A stretch of DNA of 64,000 nt, from contig CM042898.1 of NCBI GenBank assembly GCA_023653625.1, positions 18,895,501 to 18,959,500 on the forward strand, written 5' to 3'. Within the stretch, counting starts at the first letter, position 1. Each line of letters opens with the position of its first letter. This document shows, piece after piece, positions 23,047-34,116 of this stretch. Position numbers and translations under genes: made by a program. Under the pieces are notes generated by a model, which worked only from the letters and a program-made list of their open reading frames with translations, did no database searches and was not told where the DNA came from. The stretch comes from Triadica sebifera (Eukaryota; Streptophyta; Magnoliopsida; Malpighiales; Euphorbiaceae).

Positions 23047-24656
23047 CTAAGTTTCATCATTAAGAGCCTAATCAATATGTCAATTTGAGAAATAAAAGCA
23101 AGGCCAGAAGCTAAATGTTTGAGATGAGATTTAGTACTTACTCCCCTAGAAGGATCACCAATGATTTGCTCTTTGGGGTGATCTTTTTTCAATCTCCATT
23201 CCTTTGAGAGCTCTTGCCTATTTTCCTCTTGAGCTTGAGGTAGAGAATCATCTTGATGTGAATCTTCTTGATCATTTTCTTCTTTTCCATTTTCAAGATC
23301 AAGTCTTTCCATGGTACCTACAACATCATCAAGAACACTACCTTTCATAAGATCAAGTCTACTAGATTCATCAAAAACAACATGCATAGATTCTTCAACA
23401 GTTAATGACTTTTTATTAAATACTCTATATGTTTTGCTAGTTATAGAGTATCCTAAAAAAATACCTTCATCAGATTTAGAGACAAATTTTCCAAGGTTGT
23501 CCTTGGTATTCAATATGAAGCACTTGCATCCAAATACTCTAAAGTATGATATCAAGGGATTTCTTCTATTCCATAGCTCAAATGAAGTTTTGTTTAGGAT
23601 AGGTCTTTTGAAAACTCGATTTGAAATATAACAAGCAGTATTTGTGGCTTCTGCCCAAAAGTAAGTTGGTAAACCATACTCATTGAGCATTGTTCTAGCC
23701 ATTTCAATTAAAGTTCTATTTTTTCTTTCAACTACCCCATTTTGTTGAGGTATCATAGGAGATGAAAAAATTCTGCGAAATGCCATGTTCAAGACAAAAG
23801 CTTTCAAAGTTTTCATTTTCAAATTCTTTGCCATGGTCACTTCTTATTTTTGAAATGCAATATCCTTTTTCATGTTGATCTCTTTTAGCAAAATTTTTGA
23901 AGTTTTCAAAAGCATCACTCTTTTGAGTAAGAAAATTACCCAAGAAAATCTAGAGTAATCATCTACGATGACAAAGGCATAATGTTTACCTCCTAAGCTT
24001 GCAATTCTAGTAGGTCCAAATAAATCTAGATGCAGAAGTTATAGAGGTTTTGAGGTACTTACTATGTTTTTGGATTTGAAGGATGACTTGTGTTGCTTCC
24101 CTCTTTGGCAAGGTTCATATGTCTTGTCTTTTTCAAATTTGACTTTTGGCAGTCCCTTTACCAGCTCTCCTGTGCTGAGACTTTGAATTAAGTCCATGTT
24201 CGCATGACCAAGCCTTCTATGCCACAGCCAAGATTCATCACTAGTAGTCACAAGACACTTAGAGGAATGGTTAGATGTCTCGTGTAAGTCTATTATGTAG
24301 GTGTTGACATCTCTATTTCCTTTAAATATCTTTTGACCATCAATAGAGGTTACATGACATTCATTGGAAGTAAATGTTACTTTGTTTCCTTTATCACATA
24401 ATTGACTTACACTCAACAAGTTATGTTTCAAGCCATCAACAAGTAAGACATCTTTAATAAAAGTAGTACCATTAATACCAATAGAGCTAATGCCAATTAC
24501 CTTACCGTTAGCATTGTTTCCAAAGGTAACTTTACCTCCATCAATACTTTTGATTTCATTGAAGAGTTCTTTGTCTCCTGTCATGTGCCTTGAGCATCCA
24601 CTATCTACTAGCCAAGCATTTTTGTTTATTGTGGACTTGAGGCATACCAATTTCAA
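23043..24656 (-). pseudogene. Copia protease and integrase
   Basis: Protease: WLVDSGCSRHMTG (active-site DSG) near 24600, followed by GGKVTFGNN. Integrase: zinc-binding WLWHRRLGHANMDLI near 24230 with a later CxxGKQH, then HLDLFGPTRIASLGGKHY and VDDYSRFSW (about 23950-24035) from the catalytic core. QQNGVVERKNRTLIEMARTM and FWAEATNTACYISNRV follow, then the FLGYS end domain. A stop lies near 24039 and a frameshift near 23770-23790, with a further shift into RT near 23045. In the zinc-binding tail the family CxxC motif reads EPCQRGKQH, so the second Cys is Arg. Dead copy. Confidence 0.85.
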
Positions 24657-25057
24657 GTATGGTTTTTAGGTACCCAAATGAGCTTGGGTCCTTGGGGGTT
24701 AGCACATGAAGGTTCCCAATGAGCCTTCCTTATCCAGCAATGTTTATTTATGTGACCAAATTTCATACAATAATTACACTGTTTAGGTCTAAAAATGCTT
24801 TTTGGTCTCACAATGCTTTTGAATGCCATATTTCTATTAGACTGAGTTTGACAACAATGGCATGCACAATCATGATTAATTAGTGCTTTTCTAAATGCAT
24901 GTTTTTTATACATAAAGGCATGATTAGCCTTTTGAGGTTTCTTTCTTAGGCTTACCAATCCTTGATTATTCCTTTTATGTATAGAAGGTTTAGTGTACTT
25001 ATTCCTTGGTGCTGTTCCTGCAAGTGTGGAGATGTGAGGGTTCACTTGACTTAACAA
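24653..25057 (-). pseudogene. Copia gag-pol linker with a zinc knuckle
   Basis: Contains CNYCMKFGHINKHC, an intact CX2CX4HX4C zinc knuckle, and ends with GPKLIWVPKNHT, typical of the Sirevirus segment before protease. The basic region before it is Lys/His-rich. It overlaps the protease frame by a few bases, with a frameshift between it and the coiled-coil segment. Confidence 0.75.
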
Positions 25058-25124
25058 AAATAGTTTTGTGAGAAGATGATGATGTGCCCTTAAATCCTAG
25101 ATCGTGTCTAATTAAAGGTGGTCT

Positions 25125-25598
25125 TTAAGACACAATGAGAGTATCTAAGCTCTTTTTTCCTTTGTGAAATTTTGAAATGGAGTTTCTTAGTTCCTCAACT
25201 TCATTTTTTAAAGTATTATTCTCTTTAAGCAAGGATTTAGTTGAGGGTCTTGAAGAGTATTCATCTAATGACTTTTGAAGAGATTCATTAGATGATTTAA
25301 GCTTAAAGTTCTCCTTTTCTAAAACATCCATTTTGATTTTTAAATTAGAAATGTTATTCTTATAAGTATTGAATTTACTCATATATTTCTCTAGCTCTAG
25401 ATTCAATTCTTCTATTAGGCTTTGCTCATAATCATCATCATCACTATTACTATCATTATCACTACTATCATTATTGAAAGAGTATGAGTGAAGTGATCTT
25501 ACCTTATCCGAGATGTGATCCTCTATAGCCATGAAGCATAGGTTGACCTTTTCGCTTTCTTTGTCATCTTTTTTACTTGAAGAGCTTTCATCACCCAT
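25125..25598 (-). pseudogene. Copia gag C-terminal coiled-coil segment
   Basis: Starts in a Ser/Lys/Asp-rich stretch, has NLCFMAIEDH (a conserved Sirevirus gag motif), an acidic Asp/Ser run, and then a long Lys/Leu/Glu/Asn-rich coiled coil (about residues 60-150). A one-base frameshift near 25600 separates it from the front of gag. Confidence 0.75.
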
Positions 25599-26045
25599 GT
25601 GGCTTTGTGACCTTTCTCCCCATTGTCCCTTTGGTATTTGCTCTTATGCTTTTTGAGCCTTGGACATTCCGGTTTAATATGCCCTTTCTTTCCATATTCA
25701 TAGCACTTTACCTCTTCTTTACTTCTTTGTGCATCATTAGAAGTCTGTTTGAGGTTTCTTTGTCTGAATTTTCTAGAGTTGCTCATTTTCTTCTCAATAA
25801 TTCTTTTCAATCTTCTTGAGAGCATAGCAATGTCCTCATTTGCATCATCACTCAATTTTTTATCATTTTCAACTTGTTCTTGAGATTTTGAAGTAGAGGC
25901 TTTCAGTGCTAGAGGCTTTTTTTTTTCCGGCTCTACTTTAAGCTCTCTATCTCTTTTCACTGCCATTTCATGTGTGAGAAGTTTGCCAATAACACATCAG
26001 TATTCATGATGCTCATGTCTTCATTTGCTTCATCTATACCGGCAA
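25523..26045 (-). pseudogene. Copia gag, N-terminally deleted
   Basis: Only the last part of the capsid region remains (around DERVAGIDEANEDMS, then a LLTHEM-type end after a one-base frameshift near 25975). A Lys/Glu-rich segment follows, then a zinc knuckle CYEYGKKGHIKPEC. In the family this knuckle has Cys at the fourth position; here it is Tyr, so zinc binding is probably lost. The upstream end fuses directly to LTR sequence at about 26045. Confidence 0.8.
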
Positions 26046-26557
26046 CTCTTTCATCTTTCACGGTCGCGAATATGTGTGTCACGGTCGTGACTATTCTTCC
26101 TATCCGTGACTTGAGTGGTGACCTTGGCCGTGAAGCATTCTGAAAGATTTTGAAGTATTTGATCACGGGCGTGACATCCTTCCAAGCCGTGGTCCAAGTG
26201 GTGACTCTAGTCGTGAAGCTTTCTGGAAGAATTTGTCATGTCTTCTCACGTGCGTGACTTTAATTCACGAGCATGACTGAAATGTTCATTCACGGTTGCT
26301 ATCATTCTTTATGGCCATGAACTTTAAATGTTGGATTGTTGGCGCTAAGCTTCATTACGGGCGTGACATATAAGGTCACGGGCGTGAACATGCTAATTCT
26401 TTAATTTTATCTTTTTAAGATTAATCTTCCATTCTCCATTCTTGCTATCATATTTCATACCTTGTTCAATAGACTTATAAAACAAGTATGTTAAATACAT
26501 TTTTGCTATTTTATTTGTTAGCATCAAAATGATGAAAATACCCCTCAAGGTTCAACA
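26045..26557 (-). repeat. Copia 5' LTR, truncated
   Basis: About 513 bp remain, matching 18510-18993 of the 3' LTR; the other roughly 730 bp, the primer-binding site and the gag front are deleted. The breakpoint lies in CTCTTTCATCTTTCACGG, where a gag GATGAAAGA block meets a similar GATGAAAGA block in the LTR, suggesting a microhomology deletion. It carries the palindrome cluster at 26055-26390. Confidence 0.85.
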
Positions 26558-26885
26558 GATATTTATACGAAATTAGGCAGAGACCTAGACCACAAATAGA
26601 GATTCAACTTTTATGCTTTTAACTCACCTTAGATTCAACTCTTAAAATGATCAAATTAAGCAACAACCGTAGAATATCATGTTGATACTCTTCAATGATC
26701 AGTCTTACTCAGATGACCATTTCTATTCATATACTCAAAATTATTCAATAAAATTTAGCAGACAGATACACAAGATATAAATGAACAACTTTTATATTTG
26801 ACACTTCTCCAAACATCTTTTCCCGATTTTTCTTCTTCTTCTTATTTTTTTTACTGTGCCCTTTTCAGTTTTGTTGTTGTTGTTG

Positions 26886-26941
<56 letters not shown>

Positions 26942-27137
26942 CCCTTTAATTTTTACCAAAAATACAATTTAATTATGTAGTCTAATTTATTCAAATTTAT
27001 CATGTCAATCAATTTAATTTATTTTAATTTCTAATTTAGTTATTTATTTCATCTATTTTAATTTTCATTGTCTATCATGTGTTTTATATGTATACCACAT
27101 AGTTATTCTAATTAAACTCTAATTAGTCGGCGTTACA
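26558..27137 (-). repeat. Gypsy 1 left LTR, part 2
   Basis: Continuation of 15838-17776 after the copia element. It includes a (TTG)n/(TTA)n microsatellite at about 26873-26939 and ends GGCGTTACA at 27137. Confidence 0.85.
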
Positions 27138-27267
27138 ATTCTCTCCCCCTTAAGATGTTTCGTCTTCAAAACATACCTAATGAATTGTCACTGAACAGGT
27201 GGGGGATTGAGTTTTCATCACCTCCTCGCTTTCCCATGTTACTTCTTCGATTGCATGATTCCTCCAT

Positions 27268-30200
27268 TGTGACACCCTATTAACAATCATTTTATACGTA
27301 CGTTACGTAGGTTAATATGATTATAGCACATGGAGGCAAAAAAAATTTAATTTAATTTAATGACCATAATATTATTAACACTTAATTAAATCTTTTTATT
27401 TTCAAAAAATTTCGACAGCATAACGACTATAAACTAACTACCCTACCTGTAATGCAAACAATTCACAGCTTATTTTTGGATACAACAATTCACATATGAT
27501 ATAAAATATTTTTTATTCAACCACTAATCAACATTCCATTCTTTACACATATAATTCATAAATATTATTTATCAGAATATATACATATTTTCATTCATAC
27601 ATCTCCATATCTATACATATATATACATGTTATTTTTGATATTAACTTACTATTATTTATTCTTCCGTCAACTTCCAAAATTTGTACGCTCGCTCCTGCC
27701 TTTCCCACTGTTACCTACACGCAGTCAAATAACTACATGCTGAGTATTAATATGCTCAGTAATGATTACTAATCTAAAAATTTTCATTATCTTATATTTT
27801 CATACATGCAATAATATTTTTAATACATTATTCAAATTTTCTCTTTAATATATTTATTATTCTTTTTATCAATACTTTAATACTCCTTACCTTTAATTCA
27901 CTATTTAATATCTTCATTAAATTTACCAATTTTTTTCAATTAAGATTTTTTTGAACTTTTAATTCCTTTCAATTTAATCATTTTTCACTTTACTTCTTTA
28001 ATTCGCCCTTCGTTTCTTTCTTCTTTTCAATCTTTCATTTAATTAGCTACAACTTTCACTTTGATTCTTAAATTTTTATTTATTTACAATTATGTCACTA
28101 CTTTATATTTATCTATACTTTTGCCACTAATAAATTTATTTTTCATTTATTTACCTTTTTAACTACATAATTGAAAATTTTATTTCATTTTCTTCCACTT
28201 ATTTTTCATTTTTTCAATTTAATTATTTTTTTTCATATTTTTTACTTTTATCATTATTATTATTATACCATTTTTATCATTTTTATCACATATATCATTT
28301 TTATCATAATTTTTCACTTATATCATTTTTACTATATTTATCACTTATATCATTTTTTTTCTTTATTATTATTTTTTTCACTTTATTCATTTTTCTCATA
28401 TTTTTTACATTTATTCATTTTTATCATGTTTTTTACTTATTTTTCACTTCTATCATTTTTAGTACTTTTATTCACATTTGCCCCTAATTTCAATCCGAAA
28501 TAAAAATTTTGGACCAAATACATGAGACGTGGACCTAGAAGTCCACTTTATTGAAGAGTAATCCTCAAGGATCACCCGAGCACTGCACTGTATACTGTCA
28601 CTAAATCATTATACTGTAGCAAACCATTATTGACCTATATAAGCGAGTTGCCATAACCCGCACCGCGATAATGGTGTCCTTATGGCTAGCCAATTATATC
28701 CTGGACTAAATCTAACCATCAGAAAAATAACTAAGGACATTATTTTAATCATTTAATTCAATTTTCATTAAATTCATACATTCACTATTTATTGTTACTG
28801 AATCACTATCACTGTAGTAGACCATCATTGGCATATATAAACGAGTTGCCATGATCCGCAATGCGATAATGGTGTCCCTATGGCTAGCCAATTATATCAT
28901 GGGTTAGATTTAACCATTAAAAAAATAACTAAAAATATTATTTTATTCATTTAATTCAATTTCCATTAAATTTATACATTCCATTATTTTTACATTATTA
29001 ATCACTTAATATTTTATTCATTCAAACAATTATATCACTACCATATATTTTCACAATTTCCATTCTAATATCTCACTATTTCATTATGAATATTCAATTA
29101 AGTTATTAAGCATCACTAAACACACTTTATTCATTATTTTTTATTTCATGCATAATAAAATCAATAATTAGAAAAATATTCAATATATCATTTAAAAATT
29201 CTCAATAAATTATACACACTCAATATCATATTTTCTTGCATTTTATGACTTAATTATCATTTAATTAGCAAAAAAATATTAATTTTTCCTTTTTCCTTTT
29301 TCGGTCTATATTTAATTTTCATCATTAAAATTTTTCTTTCATCTTCTAAATATTCATTTCACTAATTTATACATTCATTATTCCATATATATCATAATAT
29401 TACAATAAAATGTAATTATACCTTAATTTACATTTTTCACATAATAAGGTCATATTTTCCAATTTCCACTAATTAATTTTTTTTATTGAGATTAACCATT
29501 CTAATTCACTTTTTATAATTCCTTAATCATGTTTTAAGCATTAATTATCAATTTCATACAAAATACACAATATTCTCATATTTAATCAATGAAAATAAGT
29601 AGATTTTGAAATCACTAACCTTATATTCTTCATTTGACATTCTTAGGCTTCCTTTTCCTCAGCCTTTTCCTTGAAAGCACATTCACCTTCTCTTGAACCT
29701 ACCATGGCCAAAATTTACACTCCATTAATCCATTAATATTTTGCTTCCTTAACTCAAATAAACTTTATATTTATCATCTACATACTTTAAACTACCTATT
29801 TGAACCATTAAACTAATTTAAAACTATTAATTTCACTTACCTCCAATTTGAATCTTAACTTTTATCTTTTGATTTTCTTTCACTCTAGCCCTCCAAATGA
29901 AGATTAAAAACTTATACTAGCTACTAGAGATGCTGAATTTATATTAGGGTGGTTGGTTTTTGTGTAAAAATTAAAGAAATTAGAAGAATTTTGGAAGAAA
30001 AATGGGAAAAGATGAGTTCAGCCAAACAAGGGAATTTGGGGAAGAAGAAGTTGCAGAATTCTTTCTAGAGAATTCTGATATTTTGGCTTATTTATAGTGG
30101 TCTAAGTTGGGTAGGCTTGGGTTAAACAAAGCCCAACCTATTTAGGTCTAATTAAGCACTATAAATTATTTCTCTCACTTTTCAAGCTCAATTTTACCCA

Positions 30201-30661
30201 AATATGATTCCATAATTCATAAAATATTGTTATATGTTTACAAATGTTTTTTTTAACTCAATTAGAGTCCATTTTCTGCACTCAAACCGAACTGATAATT
30301 CAATTTTCGGTATTATCGTAAAATTCATTTTTCACTGTCAAATAATCCTAAATATTATTTAGAGTATTTTCATATATTAAAATAAATTTTTAGATGTCAT
30401 TTGCTATTTTTTATCATCCGATTAAAGTACGGTCAACCAAATATTTAATTAAATTGGATTCCGTTTTTTCTTAATTTTGACTTTTGATGACTTATTTAAC
30501 CTCATTTTCACTCCAAATTTTACCATCGAACTAGTCATAACCTATATTTTTCGATAATCAAATAAAATATTTTTCACCATCGGGTGTATTTTTAACCTCC
30601 AAGTATGCAGATCAATTTCAAAACTACAATTTATAACTAACTCGATATTTGGGTCATTACA
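27268..30661 (-). mobile_element. Solo LTR of 3.4 kb in the end of gypsy 1 pol
   Basis: The boundaries are TGTGACACCC (27268) and GTCATTACA (30661). Flanks are TCCAT (27263-27267) and TCTAT (30662-30666), one mismatch. The interrupted pol codons confirm the site. No coding sequence or second LTR is present. The interior is very AT-rich, with pyrimidine runs at 27900-28490, where the 110-codon frame is low complexity. A 198-bp tandem duplication lies at about 28588-28983. Orientation is probably minus (start TGTAATGACCC). It is not closely related to the other LTRs in the window by eye. Confidence 0.8.
28588..28983. repeat. 198-bp tandem duplication in the solo LTR
   Basis: Two units offset by 198 bp share a CACTGTAG or ATACTGTAG start, GAGTTGCCAT, GCGATAATGGTGTCC and a TATGGCTAGCCAATTATATC block (about 28610-28720 and 28808-28910). 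They have drifted, so the duplication is older than the insertion or was already present in the family. Confidence 0.85.
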
Positions 30662-31187
30662 TCTATAAGACTTTCACTAATGGTACTCGCTTGTTTCTCA
30701 ACTCCTTAATTTCTCTTGCTAAAATTTGGACTGATTCTTCTTCATATGTCAAATCTTGTCTCACTTGAATGCTTCCAACAAGTATGATGTGATTAGGATC
30801 TGATCTATATCGTCTTAACATTGAAACATAGAAAATATTATGTATCAGACTCAACTCCAGTGGTAGAGCGAGTCTATAAGCAACATATCCAACTCTTTCT
30901 AATATTTCATAAGGTCCGATGAATTTTGGGCTTAACTTGTCTTTCTTCCCAAATCTCATAATTTTTTTCCGCGGAGAAACTTTAAGAAGAACTTTATCAC
31001 CCGCTGTTTAATCAATGTCTCATCACTTAAGATCAGCATACGATTTCTGCCTATCTGTAGCTGCCTTAAGTCTTGTGCGAATGACTCTCACTTTTTCTTT
31101 TGTCTCTTGCACTAGGTCTGGTCCCACAAGCTTCCTCTTGCTGAGTTCTGTCCAACATAGAGGTGTTCGACACTTTCTGTCATAAAG

Positions 31188-33780
31188 TGTGACATCCCGC
31201 CTATATAATAGGAATAATTCCATTACATAAGCGGAATGACACAGACAATCTGAATGAAACTAGTCTGAATTTAAAATTTTCATTTAATAACTAAATTGAC
31301 ATTTTTTTATATTCGAATATACATATGGATTCAATTATCAAATACATCATCATGTTACATAAATATTATACTTCATTATAACTATCAAAATTAATGACTT
31401 TTACCTTACATCTAACTATATAGATATAATAGCAAAATACAAAATATGTTCTTAACTATTTATAAGACATGTCTAACAAACCCATATGCATGATAATGAA
31501 AAAAATGCAAAAATAATATGCATCTGACCCTCAACTAGTTCTGACGCGTCTCCTCTAATATGGGCTTGTACTTCCTCTATCAACTTCACAGTTTACTCAC
31601 TATAGTCTCAAGTCAAGAGCGCTTGCGGAACTTAAGCTTCATGACCGAGTATAATCACATAATCTGTGTACAATTAGGACATGGGTGCTCTCGGAGCTAA
31701 TACCACCATGTTCCTAAACCACATCAATATCGGTACCGTAATGCCCCCACAATGGTGCATTATCTATCCTAATTAGTCCACAGGTTGAGAACTGGGCAAT
31801 TAATGTTATTACTTATTTATTTTCTTTATATATTAATTTGCTGGAATCAATATTCTCATTACATTTATAATGAAAATATAATTATAAAATTTTAAAATCA
31901 TATAATCATATGATATTCCATTATATATAAGCATTTAAGTAATGTTGACATACTTTAATTAGTTTTCTATACAATCAAAACCAACAAATCTTTTAATACA
32001 AAACGAAAATTTATAATAACTTTATAAGTCCAAGTATGCCATATAACCTCTCTTTTCATATCAAATACATATGTCATACATGACTTTCTAACTTCACTCT
32101 TTATTGTCCTAATTATTCAATAATTACCATTAATAATTATCCCATTTTTAATCAATCATATACTAATCTATATTGAAAAATATATTATGTTACATGTTGT
32201 AAACCAAAATTTCCTACATTTTATCAATCAATTATTCATCCATATGTCTATACATGCATTAACATGAAATTTCATTGGTTAAGCACTCAATTCATTTCAT
32301 ATTTACACATTTTAATACATTATTCAAATATGTCACTTATTCAATTAACACACAAGCATGCAACAAAGCAAACTAAAATGCATATATGTACAAACCTCAA
32401 TGGAGCTTTTTCCAAAATCTAAAATTTGGAGCTTATCTACTTTTATTGCTTTTCTTCTTGTTGAGATCCTAATTCAAAAATATAAATAATTAATACATTG
32501 ATAAAATATTTATTCTTAATATAGTTTAAATAAATAACTACCATTTCTTTTAAGATGGAACATGACTCTTTAGGACTGTTGGATCAATAACTTTTTCTAC
32601 ACTTATCCAATTTATATGATTCTTGCTCCTAATTAAATATAACATCTAAAAATAAAACATACCAAAATTTCAGAGGTTTTGAACTATTACACTATTTTTG
32701 GCATATTTTTAAATATTGCGCTGTTATCTGCCTTTAGGCAGTTTCGGGGTACCACATTTAAAAATTCATATCTTTTAATGTGTTGCTTAAATTATTATGA
32801 AAAGTTTTATAAAATTATATAAGTTAATATGGAACATTTTTCATGTTTATCTTATATCCAGATTTGGTCTCTATGGCTCTCAAATACTAGAGGATCTATA
32901 GCTGGTTTAACATGAAGTATCAACCCGACCAGTTCAATTGTTCAGCTCATAACTCACAAAATACATGACATTTTAAGGTGAGACTTTCACAGAAATTTAG
33001 ATAAAACATAGGATTAAAACTTTTATGTTTTCTACTTTGGCTAATTCAATCTAAAAGGAGGTCAAATATAAGGATGAAATTATTGGAGCTGTACAGGTAT
33101 ATGAAACCAGCTCAATCAAGGAACAATCATAGTTCATTTCAGAATAACTCAACATACACAAAAGAAATTTATACAAAATTTGACAGAGACCTCAAAAGCA
33201 CATATACCTACAACTTTCAAGTTTTACCAAACCTTATATTTAGCCACTAAGATGATCAATTTAAACAAAAACCATAGGTTATTTAGTTGATATGTCTCCC
33301 TAAACTAGTTTCACTCCAATGACCATTTATCTTCCTATACTCAAAATCATTTAATAAAATTTGACAGAAAGATACAAAAGACATAGATTAACAACTTTTA
33401 TGTTTAACACTTCTCAAAATGCGATTCACAAGATAATCAAAAATAAAGTGCAATATCTTGGAAAAACATAACCTAAAGAGTTCTAATAACACAATAATCA
33501 TGGAAAAAATATTTCTTACCAAGATCAGATTTATTTGGACTGATTTTTGATGCAAATCTTGAAGAAGATGATGAATAATTTGAGTTGTGATATGGAGAAA
33601 GGAAAATGGATGATGAAGAAGAAGAAGAAGGAGAAGAGAAATGAAGTTGGAAGAAATGGCCAAAAGAAGTCTTAATTGACTTCAGCCCCACTTCCTCCCT
33701 AATTCATGTTTTTGGTCTCTTTTTTCTTTTTTCCTTCTCTGCTGTGACCCCTTTTTTTATTGCTCAATTTTTTTAAAAAA

Positions 33781-33867
<87 letters not shown>

Positions 33868-34116
33868 CATCATCATCATCATCATCATCATCTTCACATA
33901 TTTCCTTATATCTAATATCTTTAATTTTTTTATACCAAAAATACAATTTAATTATGTGGTATAATTAAATCAAATTTATCATATCAATAAATTTAATTTA
34001 TTTTAATTTCTAATTTAGTCATTTATTCAATTTATTTAAATTGTTTTATATTTATCATGTGTTTTCTATGTATACCACATACTTATTTTAATTTAGACTA
34101 ATTTGTGGGCGTTACA
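31188..34116 (-). repeat. Gypsy 2 left (3') LTR
   Basis: A 2,929-bp LTR from TGTGACATCCC to GGGCGTTACA. It is almost co-linear with the right LTR but lacks 727 bp, corresponding to 36480-37206; both deletion edges carry TACT. A (TTA)n array at about 33783-33867 is followed by (TCA)n. Confidence 0.9.

Larger units (their letters stand above)
17777..26557 (-). mobile_element. Ty1/copia element, Sirevirus-type, inside the gypsy 1 LTR
   Basis: The ends are TGTTG (17777) and CAACA (26557), with a perfect 5-bp target duplication GATAT on both sides. On the minus strand the order is truncated 5' LTR, gag, protease, integrase, RT, RNase H, an extra ORF after pol, polypurine tracts and the full 3' LTR. 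PR before INT before RT defines copia. The extra downstream ORF, the long coiled-coil gag extension and several AAAAGGGGGA tracts are Sirevirus hallmarks. It has lost the end of its 5' LTR, the primer-binding site and the front of gag, and has frameshifts and stops, so it cannot transpose alone. Confidence 0.9.
27138..31187 (-). pseudogene. Gypsy 1 pol C-terminus, split by a solo LTR
   Basis: Two pieces: 30667-31187 (integrase end, with a DRKCRTPLCWTEL segment, ATDRQKSYADLK, FGKKDKLSPKFIGPYEILERVG and IHNIFYVSMLRRY) and 27138-27267 (the last residues, NHAIEEVTWESEE). The first piece ends VPLVKVL plus TAG; the second picks up the pattern in the same frame. GPYEIL is the GPY/F module of gypsy integrase, and the VKVLWRNH-type end is the chromovirus terminus. 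A polypurine tract (AAGGGGGAGAA in element sense) precedes the LTR at about 27138-27152. Confidence 0.85.

Noticed and set aside
23311..23631. 106-codon plus-strand frame
   Set aside because: Antisense shadow of the copia integrase C-terminal region.
28171..28503. 110-codon plus-strand frame rich in Phe, Ile, Leu and Tyr
   Set aside because: It reads across pyrimidine-rich low-complexity DNA inside the solo LTR; no domain and no start context.
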